NCBI GenBank assembly: GCA_964408825.1 | Contig: CAYPAU010000001.1 | Span: 1 to 64,000 of the forward strand | Direction: 5' to 3' | DNA: 64,000 nucleotides | Source of the DNA: CAYPAU01 sp964408825 | Lineage (GTDB): Bacteria; Patescibacteriota; Microgenomatia; Levybacterales; UBA12049 | Part shown: positions 1 to 6,704 of the stretch, one piece after another | Layout: every line of letters begins with the position of its first letter | Position numbering within the stretch: position 1 is the stretch's first letter | The notes under the pieces: model-generated | The model's database searches: none | Told to the model about the DNA's origin: nothing | The model's input: only the letters and a program-made list of their open reading frames with translations | Program-made: the position numbers and the translations under genes

Positions 1-650
1 TGGAAGGTGACGCAGAGGCAGAGAAACAAATAATGGCTTTAATGGATGCGGTTGACAATGATATTCCAACTCCCAAAAGAGACATTGAGAAACCCTTTCT
101 TATGCCTGTTGAGGATGTCTTTTCAATCAAAGGTCGCGGAACTGTTGTAACAGGAAGAATCGAGAGAGGAGTTGTAAAAGTAAATGAAACTGTTGAAATT
201 GTAGGAATTAAGGCGACAAAATCTACAGTCGTAACAGGAGTTGAGATGTTTAGAAAGCAACTTGATGAAGGACAGGCAGGAGATAATGTTGGACTTTTAC
301 TCCGGGGTATTGAGAAGGATGATGTTGAAAGAGGACAGGTTATTGCAAAACCCGGTTCAATAACCCCTCATAAGGAGTTTGAGGCAGAAGTTTATATTCT
401 TACCAAAGAAGAGGGCGGACGCCACACACCTTTCTTCACAGGTTACAGACCCCAATTTTACATTAGAACCACAGATGTAACTGCAGAAGTTGCGCTTCCT
501 AAAGGAGTTGAAATGGTAATGCCCGGAGACTCAACCAAAATGACAGTAAAACTTATCGTCCCGGTTGCGCTTGAAGAGGGAGTAAGATTTGCCGTTCGAG
601 AAGGCGGAAAGACCGTAGGTGCAGGAGTTATTAGCAAGATAATTGCGTAA
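1..650 (+). CDS. tuf: Elongation factor Tu, C-terminal half (cut by window start)
   Basis: The frame is open from base 3, so the gene begins outside the window. About 215 residues remain. They include the MDAVD...IPTP segment at the end of the GTPase domain, then domain II (FSIKGRGTVVTGRIERG) and domain III (GRHTPFFTGYRPQFYIRTTDVT) up to the usual C-terminus. EF-Tu delivers aminoacyl-tRNA to the ribosomal A site as a GTP complex. Its place upstream of rpsJ matches the classical str-S10 junction. The ATG at 33 is internal and not a start. Confidence 0.97.
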   Translation, partial: EGDAEAEKQIMALMDAVDNDIPTPKRDIEKPFLMPVEDVFSIKGRGTVVTGRIERGVVKVNETVEIVGIKATKSTVVTGVEMFRKQLDEGQAGDNVGLLLRGIEKDDVERGQVIAKPGSITPHKEFEAEVYILTKEEGGRHTPFFTGYRPQFYIRTTDVTAEVALPKGVEMVMPGDSTKMTVKLIVPVALEEGVRFAVREGGKTVGAGVISKIIA

Positions 651-661
651 CAACTCTTTCA

Positions 662-692
662 ATGTCATCCTGAGCGTAAAGCGAAGGATCTC
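662..692. repeat. TTCGA/CTGAGCG-type dispersed repeat
   Basis: TGTCATCCTGAGCGTAAAGC continuing into GAAGGATCT. This is the typical short REP-like intergenic repeat, found here just downstream of tuf. Relatives occur at 4419, 7424, 15367, 16534, 24050, 29874, 35636, 38521 and 60625. Confidence 0.6.
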
Positions 693-894
693 CAATTTTT
701 TTTCTCAGTTTATACAGAAAATTCTCTTGTACTTTTGTACCGCCAAAAGTACCAAAAACTTTCATCCAAGCCTTGTTCCATGTTTTTAAAATTAAATAGT
801 TTGTGTATAATATACTAACTTATTATACATAGGTCTTTTTAAATTCTATCTTATTCCTTCTTTTTCTCTCCTTGACCCCCCGATTGATTCGGGG

Positions 895-924
895 TTGACT
901 TTTGGATTATCCCTCCACTATAAT
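895..924 (+). promoter_or_regulatory. Sigma-70-type promoter for the 980-2072 gene trio
   Basis: TTGACT (895-900), an 18-nt spacer, then TATAAT (919-924). The predicted transcript starts about 48 nt before the ATG at 980. A CCCCGA...TCGGGG palindrome (878-894) abuts the -35 box. It could end tuf transcription, but no T-run follows it. Confidence 0.6.
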
Positions 925-979
925 CCACCTACCTAAAATAATTTTTTAATTTTTACTTTTTAATTTTTAATTTATTTTT

Positions 980-1327
980 ATGCCGAGGATTGAATTTGAA
1001 ACAAAAGAGCAACGAGTTAACTTTGAAGATTGGCTAGGTCGTAGAAACGTGAACGGTCGCGTAGAATGGATTATTGAAGTTGAATTGCCAGGATTAGATG
1101 GCGGGTCAGAAAGAATCTTGGAGGTTTTAAAAGTTGATGGAGAGCCAATGCTTATTGAAGTTGAAAGAGATACACGTAAGCAAATCTCTGCAGATATCAG
1201 CGAAAGAACAGCAATGATTCTAAGAGATAAGGGAATAATTTTTGAGAGAGGTTCGCATGTTTCAGGACCTCCGGGATCTTCAGAACTACAAACTACTCAA
1301 GTTTCAAACATTGGGGATCAAGTTTAA
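980..1327 (+). CDS. Hypothetical protein, first of three related small genes
   Basis: A 115-aa soluble protein starting MPRIEFETKEQ. No family is recognised. The gene at 1704 begins with nearly the same DNA and protein (MPRIEFETE), and both proteins share an F-x-x-W-[IL]-G-[RK]-R-N motif near residue 17 and a GEPMLIEV/DEPLFVIL strand, so they are paralogues. The gene at 1353 has the same plan (MPRKE...W). The trio looks like tandem duplication between tuf and rpsJ. Function unknown. Confidence 0.7.
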   Translation: MPRIEFETKEQRVNFEDWLGRRNVNGRVEWIIEVELPGLDGGSERILEVLKVDGEPMLIEVERDTRKQISADISERTAMILRDKGIIFERGSHVSGPPGSSELQTTQVSNIGDQV

Positions 1328-1352
1328 AAACTATGCCCAGAAAGGAGGAGTT

Positions 1353-1700
1353 ATGCCTAGAAAAGAACTTTCGCCAGAACAAAAAGGACAAGTGGTTGAT
1401 TGGATAAACCGCAATTTTGGTTGGAGAAAGGTTGCAGATTTAGCAAAGTCAGGAATTGTTAGTCAGCATGCAGGAACAGGAGTCTATTCTTGCGAGAGAG
1501 ATCAAGATGAACGTGTTGCTGTTCTTTTTAATGAACCTACTACCGTAGAACTTCAGAATGGAGTAACTCGTGAAGGACAGCCTAAGAATATTTTGTTGAC
1601 TGATCACACTACCATGATTTTAATGAGACAAGACGGAGTTTTTAAAGTTCCCAAAGAGGAACCTGTGGGAGAAAAGCCTGAAGGAACTGAGGTTGAATAA
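1353..1700 (+). CDS. Hypothetical protein, second of three related small genes
   Basis: 115 aa from the ATG at 1353, chosen because a strong AAAGGAGGAG ribosome site lies just upstream. The frame is open further upstream, but that part overlaps the preceding gene. The protein starts MPRKELSPEQ and has a DWINRNFGW segment like the neighbours' W-[IL]-G-[RK]-R-N. It ends in an acidic tail (EEPVGEKPEGTEVE). No known domain recognised. The similarity to its neighbours is judged by eye. Confidence 0.7.
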   Translation: MPRKELSPEQKGQVVDWINRNFGWRKVADLAKSGIVSQHAGTGVYSCERDQDERVAVLFNEPTTVELQNGVTREGQPKNILLTDHTTMILMRQDGVFKVPKEEPVGEKPEGTEVE

Positions 1701-1703
1701 AAT

Positions 1704-2072
1704 ATGCCGAGGATTGAATTTGAAACAGAATTGCAGCAAGGTCGATTTAGCGAATGGATTGGAAAAAGAAATCTTGATCTAGATGCTAAATGGGTAGATG
1801 AATTTGATCTTCCTTCAGAAAAAGGTGAGATCCCAAAGGTTTTGGCAGTATGGATAATTAGTGATGAACCATTGTTTGTTATTCTTGAAAAACAAGCACG
1901 AAATATTTCAGGAATGCGTCGTCTTATTTCTGCTGAAGTTAGCAAGGAACATATTAAACAATTAGAGCCTTTTGGATTGATTTTTGATGGAGAAAAGCTT
2001 AAACCGGATTTCCATCCATCTCAAACAGAAATCCGAGAATATGCTCCGGGGACTAATCCTTCGGAATGGTAA
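1704..2072 (+). CDS. Hypothetical protein, third of three related small genes
   Basis: 122 aa, starting 3 nt after the stop of the previous gene and probably co-transcribed. Its first 24 bases match those of the gene at 980 almost exactly, which marks a duplication. Motifs SEWIGKRN and DEPLFVILEK align with the first copy. No recognised family, signal peptide or membrane segment. Confidence 0.7.
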   Translation: MPRIEFETELQQGRFSEWIGKRNLDLDAKWVDEFDLPSEKGEIPKVLAVWIISDEPLFVILEKQARNISGMRRLISAEVSKEHIKQLEPFGLIFDGEKLKPDFHPSQTEIREYAPGTNPSEW

Positions 2073-2084
2073 AATCTTTTCCTC

Positions 2085-2108
2085 CTTCTTTTCTGCCGAG
2101 AAAAGAAG
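2085..2108. repeat. 10-bp inverted repeat after the small-gene trio
   Basis: CTTCTTTTCT (2085-2094) and AGAAAAGAAG (2099-2108) form a perfect 10-bp stem with a 4-nt loop, 12 nt after the stop at 2072. It could act as a transcript 3' end, although no T-run follows. The rest of 2109-2368 shows no gene. A possible rpsJ promoter (TTGTAT...TAAAAT) lies near 2285-2315. Confidence 0.5.
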
Positions 2109-2368
2109 CAAAAGCTCTCGCCACGTCTCTTCTCATGCTTTCGAAGTTGATTTCGTTTGTCGGGTGATAACACCCCCTCCGAATTCACGGGTTCCCCCTG
2201 ATGCACTCAATCAACTTCTCATGCATTCGAAACCGAAGTGGCGATGTTAGCAATTCAACAATAGAACAATTTAGCCCTTCTCCTTGTATAACCTCCTTCT
2301 ATATTGTAAAATAGAGCATTAGTTTAAATTAACTTTGCATTTTGCACTTTTAACTTTAAACTTTTTAT

Positions 2369-2677
2369 ATGCCGAAGGGAAGAATACGAGTACGTTTAAA
2401 AAGTTACGATGCAAGAGTAATAGACCTTTGCTGTCAGCAGATTTTAGATACTGCAATTAGAACCGGTGCAAAGGTCGTAGGTCCTATTCCTCTTCCCTCA
2501 AAAAGATCGGTTTACGCCGTAAATAAATCTCCTTTTATAGACAAAGATGCCCGCGACCATTTTGAAATAAAAGTCCACAAAAGACTTATCGATATAATGT
2601 CTCCTACAGACAAGACTATTGACAGTTTGACCCATCTTGAACTACCGGCAGGCGTTAATATCGAAATTAAGATGTAG
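2369..2677 (+). CDS. rpsJ: 30S ribosomal protein S10
   Basis: 102 aa, full family length, starting MPKGRIRVRLKSYDARVIDL and ending LPAGVNIEIKM. S10 is a 30S head protein and the first gene of the S10 operon. The last 23 codons also occur as a second copy at 3441-3512, altered only at synonymous positions. Normally rplC follows at once; here about 1.8 kb of accessory DNA intervenes. Confidence 0.98.
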   Translation: MPKGRIRVRLKSYDARVIDLCCQQILDTAIRTGAKVVGPIPLPSKRSVYAVNKSPFIDKDARDHFEIKVHKRLIDIMSPTDKTIDSLTHLELPAGVNIEIKM

Positions 2678-2790
2678 GTTTTACATAGAATTTCTAATTA
2701 TTCTAATTGACCTAATTTCTAAACAATTCCCAATTTCAAAATTCAAAATTTCCAATTGCGTCTCTTGACGGGGTTTGATACAATTAATAC

Positions 2791-3249
2791 ATGGGAAGAA
2801 ACGTAGAAACTGCTGCCTCTTTCCCTTCTTCGCAAGATTCCGGATTTACTGTAAGAACTAACGGTAAAAGATTTCGGGTTGAAAACGAACAAGCACTTCG
2901 CGAGAGCTTATCTGGTTCATCTGCGTCTTTTGACCTTACTGATGGCGGCCAAAAACTTACTCTAGATATACACAGAACAGAAAGGGGTACGATCGATGTT
3001 CGAACAACTACTCCTTTTGGAAGAAGTCCCAATGGCAGAACACCTCTTCTGTATGGAAGGGCTCAATTTTTAGCCTTCAGGATTCCAGAAGTCTTAAATA
3101 TACCAACTGAACTTACTGTTGTTACTGATGATAGAGATGCCATTCTATGGGCGCTTTCACCAGAAATAAGAACGGCAATAGATTGGGATGAGACTGTTTT
3201 TAGAAATGGGAAACTTTTAGCAAGTAAACGAATAGACCCCCTCCGGTAG
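2791..3249 (+). CDS. Hypothetical protein inserted after rpsJ
   Basis: 152 aa, soluble, beginning MGRNVETAASFPSS. No family recognised. The central part reads as beta strands (FDLTDGGQKLTLDIHRTERGTIDVRTTTP). TACAAT (2779-2784) ends 6 nt before the ATG and no Shine-Dalgarno sequence is present, so a leaderless transcript is likely. The gene lies wholly between the two copies of the rpsJ 3' end and is the only complete gene of that candidate cassette. Confidence 0.7.
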   Translation: MGRNVETAASFPSSQDSGFTVRTNGKRFRVENEQALRESLSGSSASFDLTDGGQKLTLDIHRTERGTIDVRTTTPFGRSPNGRTPLLYGRAQFLAFRIPEVLNIPTELTVVTDDRDAILWALSPEIRTAIDWDETVFRNGKLLASKRIDPLR

Positions 3250-3326
3250 AATAATTATTCTATTTCTTCGATTTAAGTTTGCAATTTTAGATTAAAACTA
3301 CTAGAATTCCCCTTGATCTCCCGTCC

Positions 3327-3433
3327 CTAGGTGTAGCTGTAAATCCACCTCCTAGGTGGGCCCTTTCATTAATAGCTTAACCCATTTAGAGCTACCTGCA
3401 GAGGTGACGAAGCTATTGCACCTCCGAGGTGCA
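3327..3433. repeat. Three ACCT-loop-AGGT hairpins near the cassette end
   Basis: CCACCT/AGGTGG (3345-3359), ACCT/AGGT (3394-3405) and TGCACCT/AGGTGCA (3417-3433) are three short hairpins built on the same ACCT...AGGT arms, each preceded by an [TGA]AGCT word. A further CCTAGGTG lies at 3327. They fill the space between the gene at 2791 and the second rpsJ 3' copy. Function unknown: element end, binding sites or RNA structure. Confidence 0.45.
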
Positions 3434-4157
3434 CACACATACCGATAAGACTATTGACAGTTTGACCCATCTTGAACTCCCTGCCGGAGTCAATATCGAG
3501 ATAAAGATGTAATTTAGTCTCCACGAGGGATTCCCAATTTCTAAGCCTTGACATAGCCACTAGTCCTAAATTTACCAGATCCAGGGAAGTAATGAAGGGA
3601 CAGTGGTATAGGTTTTTAGGATGCATAGCATGATCAATTAAACTTCTTGCCAGTCTTAAATGATTAAGCGCTGGCTCTTGCTGCAATTGAGCTACAAAAT
3701 CTTTCCCTGCGTGATTCACACCATGAACAAATTCATGCTGATGTTGCCAGTAAGGATTTTCCATGTCGACTCGAGGACTCTGGTATTTGGCTGGAATTAT
3801 TTCCGGAATAAAACCAACAGAAGAGCCTATTCCACCATCAACTCTTGACAACGTAAGTAGAAATCCGCTTCTTTGAGTTGTGACACCAGCATCTGCTCCA
3901 AGTTGTGATATTTGGACAGAGTAGCCGTCGGGAGATTTTCCTACGATAAAATCAAGTAGAGCTCGATTTGGATGAAGCCATCGCTCCGCTTTAGATTCAA
4001 GAAGGAAATGCAATCCTCTTCCTCCCTGAAACATCCCCCAGAATTGTCCCCATTTAATGATATCTGCTACTTCATTTTTCTCGATTCCCAGATTAGCTTT
4101 ATCCTCACCCCTTCTTATAGCAGGAATTTTTTCAATTAAATGCGACTGTAGCAACAA
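3369..4157 (-). CDS. Hypothetical protein with HEFVH motif; likely frameshifted 5' end, C-terminus antisense to rpsJ copy
   Basis: 262 aa in this frame from a TTG at 4157, with GGAGA just upstream. Family unknown. An HQHEFVHGVNH stretch fits the HExxH zinc-peptidase signature but is not proof of activity. A better beginning is visible. A TATACT box (4246-4241) stands 7 nt before an ATG at 4233 that opens MTEKVVRR in another frame, and this frame reads LDGEKEIYSPENQWKLGRR straight into the body. One indel near 4215 would join them. The last 50 or so residues are read antisense across the rpsJ fragment, so the native C-terminus is probably lost. Likely a decaying gene. Confidence 0.5.
   Translation of the reverse strand: MLLQSHLIEKIPAIRRGEDKANLGIEKNEVADIIKWGQFWGMFQGGRGLHFLLESKAERWLHPNRALLDFIVGKSPDGYSVQISQLGADAGVTTQRSGFLLTLSRVDGGIGSSVGFIPEIIPAKYQSPRVDMENPYWQHQHEFVHGVNHAGKDFVAQLQQEPALNHLRLARSLIDHAMHPKNLYHCPFITSLDLVNLGLVAMSRLRNWESLVETKLHLYLDIDSGREFKMGQTVNSLIGMCVHLGGAIASSPLQVALNGLSY
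3441..3512 (+). pseudogene. Second copy of the rpsJ 3' end (last 23 codons plus stop)
   Basis: In frame this reads T-D-K-T-I-D-S-L-T-H-L-E-L-P-A-G-V-N-I-E-I-K-M-stop, the same residues as the end of rpsJ at 2606-2677. A 32-nt block is identical (2612-2643 and 3447-3478). On both sides all ten differences are third-position and silent, including TAG versus TAA. It has no start codon, so it is a displaced gene end. The pattern resembles site-specific integration into a gene 3' end. Confidence 0.9.
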
Positions 4158-4240
4158 ATATCTCCTGCCCAGTTTCCATTGGTTCTCTGGGCTGTATATC
4201 TCTTTTTCTCCGTCTAACTACCTTCTCTGTCATAGCGAGG

Positions 4241-4268
4241 AGTATACAACTTTAAAAGATTTTTGCAA
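4241..4268 (-). promoter_or_regulatory. Promoter for the 3369-4233 gene (divergent pair)
   Basis: On the minus strand TTGCAA (4268-4263), a 16-nt spacer, then TATACT (4246-4241), ending 7 nt before the ATG at 4233. It lies back to back with the rplC promoter at 4276-4304; the two -35 boxes are only 7 bases apart. Confidence 0.55.
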
Positions 4269-4275
4269 CATCTTA

Positions 4276-4304
4276 TTGCATTTGGGGCAGGCTCGTTATA
4301 TAAT
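4276..4304 (+). promoter_or_regulatory. Strong promoter for the rplC-led ribosomal operon
   Basis: TTGCAT (4276-4281), exactly 17 nt, TATAAT (4299-4304). The predicted start is near 4311, giving a leader of about 180 nt before rplC that carries the terminator hairpin at 4387-4413. An ATG GAG GTA... mini-ORF of seven codons sits near 4330. Confidence 0.65.
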
Positions 4305-4386
4305 AACTTTTAATTCTAATGATTAGTCGAATGGAGGTAGTTTTGACCACGTAGAAGAGACCATGTTTCAGCTCAAGGCTGATTCA

Positions 4387-4413
4387 AGCGGCTCCTCGGT
4401 GGGTCGCTTTTTT
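4387..4413 (+). terminator. Leader terminator (attenuator) upstream of rplC
   Basis: AGCGGCTC (4387-4394) pairs with GGGTCGCT (4401-4408) through 8 pairs, two of them G-U, with a 6-nt loop, and six Ts follow. It lies between the promoter at 4276-4304 and rplC, so it would stop transcription before the operon unless read through. A CAGC/GCTG mini-hairpin precedes it. No known ribosomal-protein leader family was recognised. Confidence 0.6.
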
Positions 4414-4418
4414 GTTGT

Positions 4419-4482
4419 CCTTCGACTTTGCTCAGGATAAATCCGTTCGACTTTGCTCCCACCAAAGGGGCGGGCAGGCAGG
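4419..4482. repeat. TTCGACTTTGCTC repeats plus GGCAGGCAGG tail before rplC
   Basis: Two copies of TTCGACTTTGCTC, each in a CC/CG...GGATAAAT context, followed by CGGGCAGGCAGG (4471-4482). This places both repeat families of the window within 9 nt of the rplC start. The repeats form part of the rplC leader RNA. Confidence 0.6.
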
Positions 4483-4490
4483 ATAAATTT

Positions 4491-5528
4491 ATGAATATGC
4501 AAACAATAATTGGACAAAAAATTGAACAAACTCAAGAGTTCCTGGAAGATGGGACAAGAATTCCTGTAACCAGACTTTGGGTTAGGGGGAACGTAGTTGT
4601 GGGATTAAAGACTTCGGATAAGCACAATTACTCCGCCATTCAGCTTGGGTTTGGACAGAAGAAAAAAGCAAGCAAAGCTGAGCTTTCAAATTTTAAAGGG
4701 GCAAGTTTAAAACAAGCCCCTAAATTTGTTAAAGAGGTAAAAGCAAACGGAGAGTCCTTGTCTTTGGGACAGGAAATAAAAGCAGAGGAAATCTTAAAAC
4801 CCGGAGACATCGTGGACGTCAAAGGAATTTCAAAAGGAAAAGGATTTGCAGGGGTCGTCAAGAGACATCACTTTAGAGGCGGTCCGAGGACTCATGGACA
4901 GTCAGATCGAGAAAGAGCACCCGGTTCTATCGGACAAACCACAACACCGGGAAGAGTTTATAAAGGAAAAAGAATGGCAGGGAGAATGGGGCATGAAACA
5001 GTTACTGTCAAAAATTTAGAAGTTGTTGCGGTTTTTGAGAATGAGATTTGGGTAAAGGGACTTGTACCGGGAGGAAGAAATAGTTTAGTAGTTCTTAAAA
5101 AAGTTGGGGAGAACAAAAAATTCACCCCGCTTTTTTCCTCCGACGCTGCCCCCTCCGTTGAAACTACGGAGGCCAAGAAAGCTATGGAGGACAAGAAAGA
5201 AGGAGAAGAGAATTTGGTAAGTGGGCAGCCACCGGTTTCAGGAGACGCTCAGGCCAGTGACAGCAGTCGCTTGTCGCAGGCTTCAGGTGACGCTCAGCAG
5301 TCGGAGGAAGAACAATCGGACAATTCTGCTTCGCTAAGTGAAATTCAGGCGCCAGAGAATGACGAAAAAACGGATGATAAAACTGAGCCGAATTTCAGTT
5401 CACCTGAAGCTGAACAAGCTCCTGCTGGAAAAGCTCCTGAGAGCGATTCATCCGAGAGAAGACCGACTCCTGCCTCTCCTGATGTAAATGAGAACAAGAA
5501 GGAGGATGTAGAAGATGCCGGAAAGTAA
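4491..5528 (+). CDS. rplC: 50S ribosomal protein L3 with long acidic C-terminal tail
   Basis: 345 aa from the ATG at 4491; the frame is open upstream but only across repeat DNA. Residues 1-215 are the L3 core (MQTIIGQKIEQTQEF, KGKGFAGVVKRHHFRGGPRTHGQS..., GRMGHETVTVKNLEVV). Bacterial L3 usually ends near there. Residues 216-345 are an extra low-complexity tail rich in Glu, Asp, Ser, Pro and Gln, with SGDAQ repeated. L3 binds 23S rRNA early in 50S assembly. The gene overlaps rplD by 14 nt. Confidence 0.95.
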   Translation: MNMQTIIGQKIEQTQEFLEDGTRIPVTRLWVRGNVVVGLKTSDKHNYSAIQLGFGQKKKASKAELSNFKGASLKQAPKFVKEVKANGESLSLGQEIKAEEILKPGDIVDVKGISKGKGFAGVVKRHHFRGGPRTHGQSDRERAPGSIGQTTTPGRVYKGKRMAGRMGHETVTVKNLEVVAVFENEIWVKGLVPGGRNSLVVLKKVGENKKFTPLFSSDAAPSVETTEAKKAMEDKKEGEENLVSGQPPVSGDAQASDSSRLSQASGDAQQSEEEQSDNSASLSEIQAPENDEKTDDKTEPNFSSPEAEQAPAGKAPESDSSERRPTPASPDVNENKKEDVEDAGK

Positions 5529-6396
5529 ATCAAAAATCAAAAATCCCCGGCCTCGTCAAGCGAAGCGAGGCGGGCAAAAATCACAAATAATAAAGAAACC
5601 AATCGTAAAAAAGATTGCAAAACCGGCAGTTAAGACAAAGGTTCTGAGAAAGAAAGCTGTGGTAAAGAAAATAGCTGCTAAAACAGTTGCAAGAAAAACC
5701 GCTGCAGGAGTTTCAGTGCCTGTTAAGAAGTCAACTGGAGGAATTAATGCCGATGTTTTCAATACTGCGGGGAGAGCAGTATCTAAAGTAAGTTTGCCAA
5801 AAGAAATCTTCGGCACAAAAGTTAATAACAAACTTATGGCGCAAGCTGTAAGAGTTTATCTTGCCAATCAAAGAATGGGAACTGCAGCTTCGAAAACCAG
5901 GGGCGAGGTAACGGGTTCAACAAGAAAGATTTGGAGGCAAAAAGGAACAGGAAGAGCAAGACACGGTTCAAGAAAAGCCCCCATTTTTGTAGGCGGGGGA
6001 GTCGTATTTGGGCCAAGGGTAAGAGATTATTCTCTTAAGATGCCCCAAAAGATGAGAAGAGCAGCGCTTTTTTCAGCACTTACGCTCAAAAACCAAAGCG
6101 GCGAAATAAAAATAATCTCAGGACTTGAAAAGATTATGCCTAAGACAAAAAACATGGCAATTATTTTAAAAAAACTCGGGAATGAAAAGAAAAAAAACAT
6201 TTTACTCGTGACTCCAAACGCTTCGAAGAACGGTTTTGAGAATGTTTATAGAGCGGGAAGAAACATAGGAGGACTTAAGATTGTAAAGGCCGATTTAGTT
6301 AATACTTATGAAGTTTTGAATAATAAAGGGATAATTTTGATGAAAGAAACCATAGATGTTCTCAAGAACCATTTTCTAAAAGGGGGAAGCAATTAA
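5515..6396 (+). CDS. rplD: 50S ribosomal protein L4 with basic N-terminal extension
   Basis: 293 aa. The core begins near residue 76 (INADVFNTAGRAVSKVSLP) and carries the L4 hallmark TGSTRKIWRQKGTGRARHGS. Residues 1-75 are an unusual Lys-rich arm whose residues 11-20 (PRPRQAKRGG) are encoded by a CCTCG...CGAGG palindromic repeat. AAGGAGGATG upstream supports the start. The preceding gene ends in an acidic tail and this one begins with a basic arm. L4 lines the exit tunnel and can regulate its operon in E. coli. Confidence 0.95.
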   Translation: MPESKSKIKNPRPRQAKRGGQKSQIIKKPIVKKIAKPAVKTKVLRKKAVVKKIAAKTVARKTAAGVSVPVKKSTGGINADVFNTAGRAVSKVSLPKEIFGTKVNNKLMAQAVRVYLANQRMGTAASKTRGEVTGSTRKIWRQKGTGRARHGSRKAPIFVGGGVVFGPRVRDYSLKMPQKMRRAALFSALTLKNQSGEIKIISGLEKIMPKTKNMAIILKKLGNEKKKNILLVTPNASKNGFENVYRAGRNIGGLKIVKADLVNTYEVLNNKGIILMKETIDVLKNHFLKGGSN

Positions 6397-6704
6397 TGCA
6401 AGATTTAATTTTATCGCCTGTTATAACCGAGCATTCAATGAACGAAGCGACAAAAGGTAAATTTACCTTTAAGGTTTCAAGGAAGGCTAATAAATCTCAG
6501 ATAAAAAAACAAGTTGAGGAAAAGTTCAAGGTTAATGTAATTTCGATATCTACTTCGATAGTCAAAGGGAAAAAGAGAAGGTTTGGGAGAAGAAGGGCCG
6601 AGATTGCATTGCCTTCATGGAAAAAAGCAACAATAAAGCTTAAGAGCGGTCAAAAAATTGGACTGTTTGATACAGGAGGAGGAGAAGAAAATGAAAAGAC
6701 TTAA
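6396..6704 (+). CDS. rplW: 50S ribosomal protein L23
   Basis: 102 aa, starting in a TAATG overlap with rplD. Core LSPVITEHSMNEATKGKFTFKVSRKANKSQIKKQVEEKF is typical of L23. The protein sits at the tunnel exit and is a docking site for trigger factor and SRP in bacteria. Its end overlaps rplB by 14 nt. Confidence 0.96.
   Translation: MQDLILSPVITEHSMNEATKGKFTFKVSRKANKSQIKKQVEEKFKVNVISISTSIVKGKKRRFGRRRAEIALPSWKKATIKLKSGQKIGLFDTGGGEENEKT

Larger units (their letters stand above)
651..979. other. Intergenic region after tuf (repeats and a promoter)
   Basis: This 329-base spacer has no gene. It holds a TGTCATCCTGAGCG-type dispersed repeat (662-692), a stretch around 733-775 with the AAAGTACCAAAAACTTTCATCC word common in bacterial intergenic DNA, a CCCCGA...TCGGGG palindrome (878-894), a good sigma-70 promoter (895-924), and A/T-rich word repeats just before the gene at 980. 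Confidence 0.6.

Noticed and set aside
1984..2250. Open frame MMEKSLNRISIHLKQ...
   Set aside because: Mostly overlaps the gene at 1704 in another frame and then reads through hairpin DNA. No SD and no protein-like composition.
3250..3440. Integron attC-like recombination site after the gene at 2791
   Set aside because: There is a single gene followed by hairpins, and one GCTTAAC box fits the R-site consensus, but no matching paired boxes or long attC-type stem could be drawn and no integrase is present.
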